Source: Litoditis marina (Eukaryota; Nematoda; Chromadorea; Rhabditida; Rhabditidae). Taken from it: DNA of 64,000 nucleotides. Both the position numbers and the translations under genes were made by a program. A model generated the notes under the pieces. That model saw only the letters and a list, made by a program, of their open reading frames with translations. It ran no database searches and was not told where the DNA came from. Shown here piece by piece: positions 36,101 through 45,627 of the stretch (position 1 is the stretch's first letter; every line of letters starts with the position of its first letter). The stretch is from assembly GCA_964036275.1 (NCBI GenBank), contig OZ038439.1:15980330-16044329 (forward strand). Reading direction: 5' to 3'.

Positions 36101-38033
36101 TCAACTATATTATATTACAGTTACTTGAACGTAACATACCTTTCTTGGCTTTGTTGGGACGGGGAGCTGACTCGGTCTTGGAAGGAACGGCCGTTACTGA
36201 TCCTACGGTCTGAAAGCACAAAGTTACGAGAACAACTCATATGGGAAGTAACCAGTAATACATTCATTTTGAACAATCACATTAATTAGCATACAATGTT
36301 CAAACGGGCCTAAAAATCACCGAATAGTTACTTGAAGCCTTTTTTTATTTTCGAAGAGAAAGCCTTAAAATTATTTACAAATCGAACAAACCTGAACAGT
36401 CTCTACATCGTGAGTTTCCTCCTTCTTTCCCTTGTTCTTCTTCTTCTTTTTTCCTGAAAATAATATAGATATGGAAACTGAATGACTTGCACTTGCAGAT
36501 GTGTCATCCTATCAACAAAAATTGATAGGAGCAGGGAGAAGGACACAAAAACCTTCGAGACAGTCGCATAACGGTAGTAGATAAGGAAACGTCACATTTA
36601 TTGACTAAGAAAAAACTAACGTCAATCAAACAAGGGTAATGGCAACTAGAGCTGAATCCGAATGGATGCAGTGGCGACCAATACTGGGCATAAAAACCGA
36701 ATCTGTGATTTGCCGTGGTTAATTTGTTTCCCCGAACTATCCAGAAGAAAGCGTTCTGGCCAATTCTTGATTTTTTAAAAACGGGTTCCTCTTTGAAAAA
36801 GTCGCACATTACTGTGCTTTCTGCCCCAGGATGATAGGAAAACTGAACTCAGTCCAAGAGGGCCCACGTACTGAACAAAAATACCCACCATCAGTGGATG
36901 ACACGTCCTGTTTGGTTTCAGTTACGATGGGGGCGGCATTCTCTTTCTCATTTTCAGGGGACACCTTGGGCTGTTCGGGAGCAACTGGGGCGGGATCGGA
37001 AGGAACCTGCTGAGATACAGTTTTAATAAAAAAGTGGCTAACAACCCATCATTTGCCTTAAATTTTAGACCATACATACAGTGAAACCATTTTCGAACTA
37101 ATTTAGCTAACTACAATGCGCAACGTTCGTCATAGGTGAGACTGACACACTTCGATGAAAACCAAAGGTGTTGAAAAAATACAATAGAAAACCAATCGAA
37201 CTGACTACGGACACTATTCCACCTTGCGGCAACGAGAATTCTCAACTAACCTTCTCCTTTTTGCCGTTCGACTTCTTGGGCTTGAGAACTTCGACGGTGG
37301 GAGCGGGAGCAGTGACAACAGGGGTGGGAGCAACTTCTACGGCAACGGGAGCAGTTTCCGCGACGGCTGCTGGTGTTTCTTTCTCGTCCGATTCAGATTT
37401 CGAAGTCTGAGACGGTGGGGTAATTTAAGTGAAATAGATTTAGACATCCAACACTGTTTAGTTCAATCTATATAATCCTGTTTCGATGTATCAATACAAT
37501 TTCAGAAAACTTGACGATTTAGATATATAATCATGCATTTCAGCACAATATCCATACAAACCTCGTGTTTCTTCTCCTTAGTGTCCTTCTTCTTCACGTT
37601 CTTGGTTTTCTGCTTCGGTTTATCCTTATCTTGATTGAGAAGCTTCCGGGCGTTCGCATCATAAGCCTGCAAAATGTCATTGTATGAATAATGAAGCGAC
37701 CGCGAAGCAAGAAAATTTTTTTTTTGTAAAATCATTTTTCACACAATCACAGTATGCCTTAAAATTTTTAAAAGACCTGCTCAGCCTATTTCGCCTACTG
37801 AGTCTACATGATTCATTTGCGTGATAGTCAGTGCGATGGATGCATTTGAAACATAAATCCGCAATGTTTAAACGCCAATCAATCAAAACAATAAACGAAC
37901 AAACTCTGAAAAGGTTTGATACAAACAAATATACCTTTTCGAAATCATCTCCCCCGCTTGTTATGTAGAAGATCACTGCCACAATGACAGCGATAGCTGT
38001 GAGAGCGATTCCAAGAGATACAGGGTCCAACAT
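6131..38033 (-). CDS. Kinectin/ribosome-binding-protein-like membrane-anchored coiled-coil protein (25 exons, 800 aa)
   Basis: Exons: 37935-38033, 37562-37666, 37251-37406, 36889-37009, 36392-36453, 36140-36209, 35544-35668, 35082-35200, 34927-35014, 34525-34626, 33992-34063, 33653-33775, 33258-33356, 32195-32280, 31651-31731, 31079-31177, 9080-9128, 8724-8828, 8274-8378, 7934-8032, 7695-7769, 7425-7496, 7179-7274, 6607-6672, 6131-6259. All phases agree. Residues 1-33 start MLDPVSLGIALTAIAVIV, an uncleaved membrane anchor. Lys-rich blocks, a Pro/Ala/Val linker and a KKKKKNKGKK stretch follow, then heptad-rich coiled coil to the acidic C-terminus DESDWEVVN. This layout matches KTN1/RRBP1-type ER proteins; I infer ER-surface tethering. 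The 5' exon begins behind an acceptor at 38088. Intron 16 (9129-31078) hosts the 20-kb element, yet the junction GA|G stays in frame. The family assignment is by architecture, not strong identity. Confidence 0.85.
9630..10036 (-). CDS. CBM48/AMPK-beta-like glycogen-binding domain gene, 3' part; 5' end apparently interrupted
   Basis: The open frame ends at a stop at 9630, with a minus-strand AATAAA near 9526. Its last ~75 residues fit the glycogen-binding domain of AMPK beta subunits: WDWKPRPMTR, then ALFKFVVDGVWQCSDNYG and GVVNNFLPL, where family members have FFVDGQW and GVVNNV. An acceptor can be placed at 9961 (TTTAG) or 10037 (CTTTAG). No in-frame ATG exists in this segment. An ORF starting at ATG 30794, beyond the mobile element, would run across the rejoined insertion site to a donor at about 10170, phase-compatible with the 10037 acceptor. 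So the gene may have been split by the insertion. It lies nested, same strand, in the kinectin-like intron. Domain call good; gene structure uncertain. Confidence 0.65.
10210..10269 (+). repeat. Left terminal inverted repeat
   Basis: 60 bp, reverse complement of 30603-30662 with no mismatch over the full length. Begins ATATAAGTCGCG; ends TTCTTGTCA. ATAT at 10210-10213 is the putative target duplication. Confidence 0.92.
10281..10525. repeat. Left subterminal motif array
   Basis: About seven degenerate copies of a TGAC-A-TGG(TCA) motif, e.g. ATGACCATAAACTG, GTGACAATGGGCA, ATGACTATGGTCA (10454-10466) and TTGACAATGGTCA. The 13-mer ATGACTATGGTCA recurs inverted at 30361-30373 near the other end. 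Such arrays often bind transposase. Confidence 0.65.
10862..19646 (-). CDS. Element gene M1: unknown 753-aa protein with acidic region and ParB-like DGQH motif
   Basis: Exons: 19577-19646, 19241-19320, 18828-18998, 18387-18498, 17890-18030, 17101-17138, 16833-16934, 16336-16449, 15751-15887, 15420-15516, 14972-15076, 14572-14685, 14125-14223, 13575-13727, 13052-13170, 12524-12674, 12132-12288, 11700-11800, 11267-11366, 10862-10962. Every phase agrees. The 17890 junction needs a GC donor. The 5' end follows an acceptor at 19652 (probable trans-splice). The protein starts MKVLSNGRVGEDILREKL; residues about 155-185 are almost all Asp/Glu. At about 285-340 the pattern (helix, LIRSSLLDPATILLR, KIEIHDGQHSLLAL) resembles the ParB/sulfiredoxin fold motif DGxHR, with Ser replacing Arg. 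The rest is Lys-rich, basic and unrecognised. A DNA-binding or transposition role is inference from context. Confidence 0.85.
11041..11125. repeat. TTTGTAGTTTGAT-family repeat copy
   Basis: CTGTGTTTGTAGTTTGATC followed by a spacer and TGCGCATCAAATTTCTA. The same signature occurs at 42523, 52806, 60976, 61697 and 62796. It lies in M1 intron 19-20, so the host repeat family has invaded the element. Confidence 0.5.
13797..13955. repeat. TCGAG-rich self-complementary simple-sequence block
   Basis: Degenerate repeats of TTTTCGAGTTT and GACTCGAAA, flanked by inverted AGGGTTGT and ACAACCCT. It lies in an M1 intron (between exons 13 and 14). Confidence 0.6.
17447..17626. repeat. ACTAGTA/TTTTGCTAGTAG simple-sequence block
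   Basis: Repeats of ATACTAGTAATTTTGC and TAGTAGATTATACTAGCA with an internal CAGCAACAGCAGCAA run. It lies in the M1 intron between exons 5 and 6. Confidence 0.55.
19652..20255. promoter_or_regulatory. Divergent promoter region between M1 and P1
   Basis: About 600 bp separate the M1 5' acceptor (19652) from the P1 5' acceptor (20255). It contains inverted arrays of AACTCATT and AATGAG (19765-19965), a CpG-rich patch near 20025-20060 (GCGTGCGCGAGCGCGTAACG), and no open reading frame. I infer shared bidirectional transcription control. Confidence 0.5.
20267..22163 (+). CDS. Element gene P1: unknown 160-aa protein, first gene of an operon-like pair
   Basis: Exons 20267-20353, 20690-20856, 21163-21265, 21739-21814, 22114-22163; phases agree and the frame ends with TGA. 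The ATG lies 11 nt behind a TTTTCAG acceptor with no upstream exon, as for a spliced-leader site. The protein starts MNSFSGICSHLAVFNDDIDL and has a basic middle (RLVALKKARDHRKML) and mixed C-terminus; no family recognised. Intron 3 carries a 124-bp MITE. A short open stretch at 21373-21426 does not fit the phase and was left out. AATAAA lies at 22192. P2 follows 119 nt later. Confidence 0.75.
21565..21688. mobile_element. 124-bp TTAA-flanked MITE, copy 1
   Basis: Inverted ends (GACTATGTGGTCCAATC and GATTGGTGCACATAATC) with a TTAA-like outer sequence; the same length as copies at 40506-40629 and 54266-54389. It lies in P1 intron 3, more diverged than the other two. Confidence 0.75.
22192..22319 (+). 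promoter_or_regulatory. Operon junction: poly(A) signal plus trans-splice acceptor
   Basis: AATAAA at 22192-22197 ends P1. A pyrimidine-rich tract and ATATTTCAG acceptor ends at 22316, and the P2 ATG is at 22320. A gap of about 120 nt is the spacing typical of SL2-type nematode operons. Confidence 0.6.
22320..29971 (+). CDS. Element gene P2: DUF7869-like protein, candidate transposase (14 exons, 606 aa)
   Basis: Exons: 22320-22398, 22892-22928, 23226-23420, 23697-23873, 25418-25505, 25798-25922, 26454-26650, 27078-27178, 27587-27703, 27858-27963, 28173-28322, 28559-28650, 29080-29260, 29796-29971; every phase agrees. The layout matches large uncharacterised DUF7869 proteins: RVCSNLFAQVLGLS (about 89-102), a CSTC pair (Cys199/202), VLKHDSM (Asp260), LVIHQDNCIANKSD (Asp346, Asn347), then AVGHTHDSVDAFFG (His382, His384, Asp388), where the family has DNC.ENKN and VGHTHEDID. 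The spacing of acidic residues suggests an RNase H/DDE-like core, which is inference. A basic tail (NKRRRVTK) ends the protein. Introns carry several repeat blocks. A poly(A) signal is at 30548, just inside the right end of the element. Confidence 0.85.
23112..23177. repeat. 66-bp foldback
   Basis: GGCCGATTACACATGCAACC at the left pairs with GGTTGCTTGTGTAATCCGCC at the right; the centre is GTTGATATC..GATATCAAC-like. It lies in a P2 intron. Confidence 0.65.
24024..24612. repeat. GAATTG/CAATTC degenerate simple-sequence block
   Basis: Runs of GGAATT on one side and AATTCC on the other make the block self-complementary. It is flanked by AGGGTAGTT and AACAACCCTA. It lies in P2 intron 4. Confidence 0.8.
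24616..25125. repeat. Three tandem copies of a 170-bp unit
   Basis: Units start at 24616, 24786 and 24956 (CTTACCAAAATCCC) and are nearly identical, differing at only a few bases in the last copy. It lies in P2 intron 4, directly after the GAATTG block. Non-coding. Confidence 0.93.
26029..26315. mobile_element. Foldback element rich in GGTTCGGTTC
   Basis: Long inverted arms (TTCACTGGAGAACC... at 26029 and its complement ending 26315) of about 120 bp enclose a short spacer. Arms are built from GAACCGAACC repeats. It lies in P2 intron 6. Confidence 0.8.
26677..26922. mobile_element. Foldback element rich in GGTAACC
   Basis: Inverted ends (CCGGGTTTTTAGGTAACC and GGTTACCTAAAAACCTGG) with many GGTAACC palindromes between. 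It lies in P2 intron 7. Confidence 0.8.
29972..30602. other. P2 3' UTR and right subterminal motif array
   Basis: From about 30355 inward motifs such as TTGACCATAGTCAT (30360-30373), GGCCATTGTCAT, CACCAATGGTCACC and ATGACAGTTGTCAA mirror those at the left end in inverse orientation. AATAAA at 30548-30553 is the likely P2 poly(A) signal. No further exons seen. Confidence 0.55.
30603..30662 (-). repeat. Right terminal inverted repeat
   Basis: Exact reverse complement of 10210-10269. ATAT at 30659-30662 is the putative target duplication. Host intron sequence resumes at 30663. Confidence 0.92.
31320..31390. repeat. Dispersed repeat, GGACAACTTTACTGGTGTAT family
   Basis: Contains AGTCCGTTT..TTTTTCTGACTATT then ACAACTTTACTGGTGTATGG. 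A close copy is at 16565-16640 in an M1 intron; weaker ones are near 3970 and 13300. It lies in the kinectin-like intron 15. Confidence 0.5.
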
Positions 38034-39109
38034 TACAACTTCTAAGGGTACCCTTTGATTAGTGAAAGTCGCACGTGCAGCGACTAACTGAAATTCTGAT
38101 ATGAACAAGTGAAAAGTCAGTATGGTAGTATAGAAAGAGCGTATAATAAACAAAACAACATTTTACCATTGAAATATTTCTCAAATCCAAAGCGAGCCAT
38201 ATACATTCCGGAGATTTTGAAAAAAAAAATAGAAGAATTTCATTCAGAGGTTTAAGAACAGCGTTTGGTAACGAAAAATGACCCCTTTGACCGCATTTTG
38301 ATAAGAACTGAGATGATGATGCATTGAAGAAAAATTTGCCGCGCTGGCGAATTGATTGAGCGTGGCAACGGGGCGTCTTTTGCAGGAGGTGTATGAAAAT
38401 GTACGAAGGCGTCGCGGTCAGTTTGTAGCATGATTTCTACAGTGTAGGACATTTTACAGAGACTAAACTACAATCCAAAAATAATGGCCTTGCGGGGTTC
38501 AGCAAAAGAAGGTGAACATTATTGGAAGAACATTTATAAAAACAACTTTCCAACCCTCTGAGAAAAACAACCCAAAAATTGTCTTGAATCAGGGTCGAAA
38601 CGATTTTTGAGTACATCTTTTACTGAGCACATTCATATAAATATAATTATAACATCCAAAACGTCCTAGTGACACAACATATTTCGTTCAAATAAATAAC
38701 TTTATATATCAACCTTCCCTCTGTTCACTATATAGTATGAGGTGAGTTTCTATTGTGCAAAATCATCGGAAGGACGTAACATTTTGCAGAATATGTATTC
38801 TGTGTACAGTACACGGACGCTGACTAGTGCTTCTTGAACATGCACACTGAGTACGTATGCTGGAAGATCCCGGCACCTTCATCCCATCCCAGCGTCTCTC
38901 GCCCTGCCTCACTATTTCTCGCCTCTTACATCCCGGCGGGATATAAGAGCAGAGAAACAGCGTATGTTTGAGGAGACGCAGAATAGGATGAAGGGGCCGG
39001 GATCTTCTAGCATACGTACTCTGGTTTCCTATGAAACTAACGATGTTAAACTCGTACTCGTTTTGAAGATCCACTATTTCACATGACAACGAGCAGCTAG
39101 GTTTTCAGG
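38034..39109. other. Divergent intergenic region between the kinectin-like gene and the RING-like gene
   Basis: Contains the 5' UTR acceptor at 38088 for the minus-strand gene, a possible upstream non-coding exon (about 38165-38205, opening a short ORF MYMARFGFEKYFN that is out of phase), and a MITE at 38849-39021. The plus-strand gene begins behind a TTTTCAG acceptor at 39108. Confidence 0.45.
38849..39021. mobile_element. 173-bp MITE with GAGTACGTATGCT ends
   Basis: GAGTACGTATGCTGGAAGAT at the left is mirrored by ATCTTCTAGCATACGTACTC at the right. Inner CCGGGATC and GGATGAAG parts are inverted too. Confidence 0.8.
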
Positions 39110-42100
39110 ATGAGTTCCCAACGAACAGGTTCTGCATACACAGAGTGCATAGTTTCAGGTATATTTTCCTGAGCTTGCACGTTCAAAAGAACGAGTTTTG
39201 ATTTGCCCAAGGTTTTTTCTTTATTCGTACCTCTTTTCTATTCTCGGACGGTCCAGTATGTGCGATACTAGATCAAGGTAGAGCTCTTCCCCATTTTCCA
39301 ACTTTTTTACGCGAATTTTTTCGAGAACTGACTTGAGATCTAATTATCGGCTACAAAATATGGAGTTCACTGTAAATCGCTACATTAATGAAGTCTTTCT
39401 CTAAAAACTTGATTAGCGAAGTGTTATTTTGCATTTTGGATATCTGGTTGGGGCAGTTAACCTTATAATCTCGCTCTCCCTTCTCTAAGTATTCTAGATG
39501 TGTAGCTGTGGGACATTACATCAACTCTGTGAAATACCTTAGATTTGAAATTACTGCTAAAGTCAATGCTCAACTATTTTTTAAGGGTAGACATTTAGTA
39601 TTTTTTTTCTCACAAAAGTTCAATATTTCTAGAGGTTCACATACGTCTTCAGAATCGAAGTCAATAACCGGATCGAAGTGAGTTACTATTCAATGTTTAG
39701 AACGGCTATGACGTCAATGTGCTGATAATAATCAGCCAAACCTCGAACTTTGACAGCAATGAAAATATCTCTGCCAAGCTCAACGTATGGTTGTTAGGGC
39801 GAAATTTATAGTCGTTCTACTTTATAAATCATTTCACTTCGTGACCCTCCGAAAAGAGTCTTCAACAACTTCAGAGAATAGTATTCGGAGTACTATAGGA
39901 CTTTCTTACCAAGTCTTCGGATCCGTGAAGGGTGAATGTATATCAATCCCTTTTTACGTTTTTCCTTTCAGTTTGGAAAACTGCCAGTTTTACCTGCCCC
40001 GGTTCGCTGCCGGATCCGTCAAATCCCCTTCAATCCAATCTGTCGGATTCAGTGCCGAACAGAATCCCAAGAACGGACTGTGAGTGAACAATATCCTGCT
40101 GTGCAGCAAATTAAGATGGTCGTCCTTATCAATTTTCAACCAGGGACTTATATCTAACATCTAGATTGTTTGAAATAATCGGCCGTGAAATATCCAACTT
40201 TTCAGTGTCGAGTATTCCTTCGACGTCAGTTGGTGCGATAACTCCGAAGCCGTTTTTCGTCAATACAATCAGAGCAAGAAACAAGTTCAGGCTTCTGCCG
40301 GTGATCAGAAAAACGGTTAGATGTTAGAAATCGGTAACTCCAATAAACTTGGTCGTTGACCTAATCGTTTTTCTTGCTGGTGTGGGATTCCGGTTTACCT
40401 ATATGACATCGCACGCATTAGAGAATAGTGGAAAGCTGGCCGAACCAGACGTCTGCAGTGAACCGCTCGGAATCTGAAGCTCTCACATTTCTGACCTTCC
40501 GGGAATTAAAGAAGGACGATTTTGTGGTCAAATCGCAACGCTTCAGTCCTTTAAACTGCAACACATTTTTCAATCACAGTTTAAAGGATAGTTGACACGA
40601 GATTGGTCCGAATAATCGTCCTTCTTTAACAAGACGTTGATAAAATTGTCCCAATAATTCGGCTTACCATAGAATCTGCGATGTTTTCTCACAAGTGAGA
40701 GCACGAGAATGACTTTTAGTAGTATTGATATGTATTGATTCCTGCTTGAACCTCTCTTACCTCCGTTTTCTAGCTGTCCTCTCTGTGAAATGTGACGGTC
40801 CGTGCGGGAAGGTGTACACCGGGGTGGAGATGCACCAATACGGAGACTGCGACCACAACATCTGTCCCAATTGTTACGCTACTGGCCCTAGTGTTATTCT
40901 GTTCGATAGTGAGTTTTGGAAAGAAATCTCAGAAAAAATTTATATTGAAGTTTACTGTGAGAAATTCTTATCTGAAAAACTCAACTTATTTTCTTCCTCT
41001 TAATCCTGAATAACGCTTTTCGGCGTGAACATGGTAACTGCAAGACTTTGAAGAAGATCGATCATGTGGACCATCCCAACGCTTTCTTTCGGTACGTACT
41101 CAGAAAAGGATACTTCTGAAAAAAGCAAAGATCAGTTGGATGCACAACATGAGAGGAATCTCTATGCTTTGGTTACCAACACCAGGTTTCAATTTCGGCA
41201 CTTTCACTAAAAAACATTTTCGATTCGTCTAGTTTCACCCTTGCTCTCGCCTACGCCTCCTCCGCCACGCAGAGACGCCAAAAATCCTAACAGTCGTGTT
41301 GTTTTCGACAGTTTTCGACTCTCCGCATTGTATAGGTTTTCATCTCATGAACATAATTCTTCTTCACGTTTTTTTTCTATTCGGTAAAAACTTTTTTGAT
41401 CTATCCAACTCTCCCTTCACCTCTCCTTTCAGCCACCCCCGGATGCTGCAACAAGCAGTGCTACTACCGTAGTCTCTACATCCTCAACCCTACCGCAGAA
41501 CATCGGTTGGTTAATCGATTTTTAATTAATGAAATATTATTACAACTTAGTTAAATTTTTGATTAATCTCAATTCACTAGCAGGGTCAATTTACTAGTAA
41601 GTGCACGTATTGTACGTGAAAATGCGCAGAACGAGTCTCCCGCGGTCCCTCGCTTGTCGAAATATCACACAAGCTGCCACATCATTTGCTGGAGTGTAAA
41701 CTGCAAAACTTCCTTTCGAATACTCCAAAGTTATTGACTTGAATGCGACAAAAAGCGTCAATTTATCAGAGCGACCGTATTGCAGAACTATTTTGTCAAA
41801 AGTCAAAGATCACTTTACAGTCACCTCTACGGTGTTGATACTTCGGTCGCCGACACCTCGCAAACTTCACGTTCTACGGTAAGTCACATTTGAGTTTTTT
41901 TGTTTGAACGTTTTGCTGCTCGATCAATTTTCCTATAGCTTTTAGAATGGAAAAGGAGATTGCGAAATTCAAATTATCCACTCCAAGTCTTAATTCACGA
42001 GTTTGTGCTGTAGGCTGTAGGGTTTTTTTTTTCTGCGGACCTGTTTGGTCGAGATGTTTACTGGGCACCAAATATAAGTGTGTTCCATTTCATCAGGTAT

Positions 42101-45100
42101 TCATGAAGTAGTCATGGAGAGATTTTCAAAAAGAATCTCAAAAATATTAAGATGAAAAACCGATGGCTCCTTTGCAGAGTAGTGCAACTTCGGGAGCAAC
42201 AGAACTGCTGTACGTCCGCGTCCTTCTTTTCCGGCAGGTAATCAATCAAACCTAGAATGAGGATCTAGGGCCCTCTCTCTCGATGTATAGTTCTGGTCAT
42301 TCCCAGTGAGAGTTGGCAGCGTGCCAATGAATATTCTGGGCAATTTTTCATCACTTCGTAGTTTTCCAAAAAAAAACAGCAAATTTCTTTTTCAGTTTCA
42401 TAAGAAACCGCAAACAAAAAAAACTTGAGAAAACTAATGTTTTCTCAAAGAAATAGGCATCAGAAATCAGAAAATTCTCAGTGGGAATGAAACTAACTAT
42501 GTGCTGCTCTTTCCCGCTGTGATTGTAGCTTGTTCCCGAAACTTGGCATGTATCGAGTTCAAACTACAGCTATGGTCATCCCCTACATTGAATTCGTACT
42601 TCATGAATCACAAACTTATGTTAGCAAAACCGTACTGTAAAACTCGGGGTATTCTTATTCTTCCTACTATATATATTCAAAACTAATGAAAATAAGTCAT
42701 TTATAGGCGGTTCACTTTAATTTCAATTAGCATGCTGGCGTGGATATCTGCCTTTAATTGCAAACACACGCAATCAGTTTATTGGCATGCCACACAGATT
42801 ATGGAACGAAAAGCTTTTTTTTTTGTAAAAAAAACAAACGAACAAATTCTAGTTGAATGGTTATCTCAACCGAAAAAAAGTGGAAAAAGAGGTTCACAGC
42901 CGTATGCGAATGAAGGAGTTCTACAACCAACTGAACAAGTCTATGTACGTTGATTCTTGATTGTAACTTAGTTAACAGAAAAAAACTCATATTCTTAGTT
43001 TTGTTGACGAGAAAAGAGATCACATTAGTATTCTATAGTTCTTCTCAAATTTATAATATAATAAGAAATGGACTTTTGTTATACACCGATCCGTAAACAC
43101 TTACAGTAGTCAATTAAACTTTCGTTCTTATTTTGTAAAATGTCATGTGGTAGTAACCTGGAAGTTTCAAGTTTATCGCGCGGAGCGCGAAGCGCTCTGC
43201 GTGAGTTGTCTTTGGTTTGGCCATTGCGGACTCGTTTTTTCCTTTTAATTAACAAAAATCTTCAAACATATTCTTTTTTTGAAAACTAAAAAGAGAGAAC
43301 GTTAGAGAATCACGAATTGAACATTGTGTGAAAATTTCAGCCAAATCGGATTATTTTCGCCTGAGTTATGGTTTCGTGTCGTTGTTGAAAAGTTCCGCCG
43401 TAATTCGTCCCTCGTCCCTCGTCCCTCGTCCCTCGTCCCTCGTCCATCGTCCCTCGTCCCTCGTCCCTCGTCCCTCGTCCCTCCTCCCTCGTCCCTCACG
43501 GAATTCTGTCCGCATCGTAGTGGAAAAACTACTGAACCAATTTGGCTGAAATTTGAAACATCTATTCTATGGCAAAAGTTAGCATATGAGATGTATAGCT
43601 CCTCATTGGCGCCGGGCGCGGGCGCCAATAGGCGCCAAAAACCACTATTGGAAAAACTACCGAACCGATTTAGCTGAAATTTGAAACATGAGTTATAATG
43701 CAAAAGTTAGCCCGTCGCGCCAAGTCTGAGATGAATACATCACCATTGGCGCCCGGCGCTGGCGCCAATAGGCGCCAAAAACGGCAAAACACTATTTATC
43801 ATCAACTAAAATGTTGAACACTAATAGAAATTGAATAATTTGTTGGGAAGTGTGAAAGTCTTTTTCCAAAACTGAAATTTTTCTTCTGGCGCTCGAACCA
43901 GGCGCCAGATGGCGCCAAAACCCAAACTCACGACAGCGTCAATGGAATCGTCTGAAATTCGGTACACTAAATAACTATCACATGGCAAGTAAGATGCTCA
44001 ATCTGAAAATCAAAAAAAGTTCTGTTGGCATTGTGCGCTGGCGCCAATTGGCGCCAAAGTTGGAAAAATGTCAGTTATCGTCAATCAAACGGTTTCAAGT
44101 TAACAGATATTGAATATTCCAATGTGAAATAAAGATCCACAAATTCAAAATCGAATTTTATCGTCTGGCTCGGAACAGACGCCAAATGGCGCCAAAACAA
44201 AAACACACGAAACTGACAATTGAATAGTTTGAATATTGCTCCAATCAGTAATTGACACATGTAGTGTGTACTGGTAGCTCACAAACCTAGAAAATTTCGT
44301 TTCGTTCTGGCGCCAGACGCGTGTGTCAATTGACGCAGGAATGAAAAAAAATTTCAACGAAGGTTTTTGATGTGGTATTGGAAATAATGGCTATATTGTA
44401 AGTGAGTTGGTGTCTCTAATTGTAGATTTGTCAATGGCGCCAATCCCCATCGCTTATCGCCGCTAAAAGCGGTGTACATGTCAATCGGAACGTTTAGCGT
44501 TTTTGTTCAGTTGTTGATAGTCACAGAGCCAGTAACCTGCGTTATATTAGAACATCAGCAATTTTATGGTCTGCATTCGGCTTCGTGCACACACAAAACT
44601 GAGATTTCCATAATAATATAATGAGTTCACAAGATTCACTCTGTAAATGGGCAACATATGAAGTTGTAGGAGTACAACTAGCAAAAAAAGGACAATTAGT
44701 AAAAAGTGGGGGAACCAACAAATGTGTGAGTTGTGTTTGGTTCGACCTCGATATCAGCAAAAAGTGAACGATACGAATTGCTGTGATACTGTAGCAGAAG
44801 TATTCTGCAAAAATAGAACAATACAAATGTTGCACAATGGTTCACAACGCACGCATGTCGTCAAAGCACACATGAAATACCCTTCGGCAATTTCTGAAAT
44901 ATCATGCGGGCTTCGTGAACCATTGTGCAACATTTGTATTGTTCTATTTTTGCAGAATACTTCTGCTACAGTATCACAGCAATTCGTATCGTTCACTTTT
45001 TGCTGATATCGAGGTCGAACCAAACACAACTCACACATTTGTTGGTTCCCCCACTTTTTACTAATACTCAGTTGCTTTCTGTTTTAATTCAATTCAAAAT

Positions 45101-45627
45101 TGTGCTTTTTTGAGAGTTTTCAATCTCGATATTTCCAGTAATGATCTGGAGAAAAGTGACATCTTCGTTACTCACAAACAGTCCTTCCATCGTTCAGACT
45201 TGGTGAGTCGTACTTTTTTTTCAAAGTAATGAAACGATTTAAATGGTTTTGCTTTTTAAAATATTAAGATTAAGCTCTAGTTTGGTCATTATTACTTCTT
45301 TTTGAAGCGTAATCATATTTCTCCAGTACTGATGACATCTATGCAGAACAACCCTTTACGGTGAAAGTTTCAATATTCCTCTGTGTCTTTTGTGTTCCGA
45401 TCATAACTCGTGCATTGAGATCAAACTACGAAAAAGATTCTGTTCACTAAAAAATAGGTCAAAGTGTACAATGAACTTCATTGACTGAAAATCAATCAAT
45501 ACCATTCTTTCAGACTCCGATCAACCGAACTGCCTTCAACAAGTCTTCAATGTACGATATGATGGGAGGAAAGGAAGTTGTGACTTTTGTCGTAGTTGCC
45601 CCCGGGGTCTCCATCTTCAAAAAGTGA
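39110..45627 (+). CDS. Atypical RING-like zinc-binding protein (about 13 exons, one unresolved)
   Basis: Exons with matching phases: 39110-39158, 39257-39277, 39653-39677, 39972-40079, 40206-40315, 40774-40908, 41433-41505, 41821-41878, 42178-42237, 42900-42944; then 45139-45202 and 45514-45627 (stop TGA). Joining 42944 to 45139 breaks phase, so an exon of length 3n+2 is missing or one of these is wrong. The N-terminus MSSQRTGSAY lies behind a trans-splice-type acceptor. Exon 6 holds CDGPCGKVYTG..., HQYGDCDHNICPNCY, and exon 7 TPGCCNKQCYY: a C-x3-C...C-x-H-x2-C-x2-C...C-C-x3-C pattern, like nematode atypical RING fingers (possible E3 ligase; inference). The C-terminus is hydrophobic (VVTFVVVAPGVSIFKK). 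Introns hold three mobile repeats. Confidence 0.75.
40506..40629. mobile_element. 124-bp TTAA-flanked MITE, copy 2
   Basis: TTAA at 40506-40509 and 40626-40629; inverted ends GAAGGACGATTTTGTGGTC and its complement. It lies in an intron of the RING-like gene. Confidence 0.85.
42286..42500. mobile_element. TATAGT...ACTGAGA MITE, copy 1
   Basis: TATAGTTCTGGTCATTCCCA at the left and TGGGAATGAAACTAACTAT at the right; inner GGCAGCGTGCCAA. Related to 47215-47449, 56629-56846 and 60705-60943. Confidence 0.7.
43406..43497. repeat. Heptamer minisatellite (CTCGTCC)n
   Basis: About 13 units of a 7-bp repeat with few substitutions. Open frames here on both strands are products of the repeat. Confidence 0.95.
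43535..44480. repeat. Degenerate array with paired GGCGCC motifs
   Basis: Roughly every 130-140 bp a pair of GGCGCCA-type motifs separated by 4-10 bp recurs (e.g. 43607-43636, 43747-43780, 43888-43917, 44039-44057, 44180-44195). Some units also contain the TTTGGCTGAAATTTGAAAC stretch. It lies in the RING-like gene intron. Confidence 0.7.
44695..45065. mobile_element. 371-bp foldback with 151-bp arms
   Basis: Arms 44695-44845 and 44915-45065 are reverse complements with no difference I can see; the loop is 69 nt. Translations of the two arms on opposite strands are identical. It lies in the RING-like gene intron. Confidence 0.92.

Noticed and set aside
39757..39784. Candidate 28-nt exon in the RING-like gene
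   Set aside because: Including it breaks the phase into 39972-40079; skipping it restores the frame.
43302..43703. Open frames of 117-133 aa on both strands
   Set aside because: Produced by the 7-bp minisatellite, which has no stops in any frame.
44722..45038. Identical 94-aa frames on both strands
   Set aside because: A consequence of the perfect foldback; no coding evidence.
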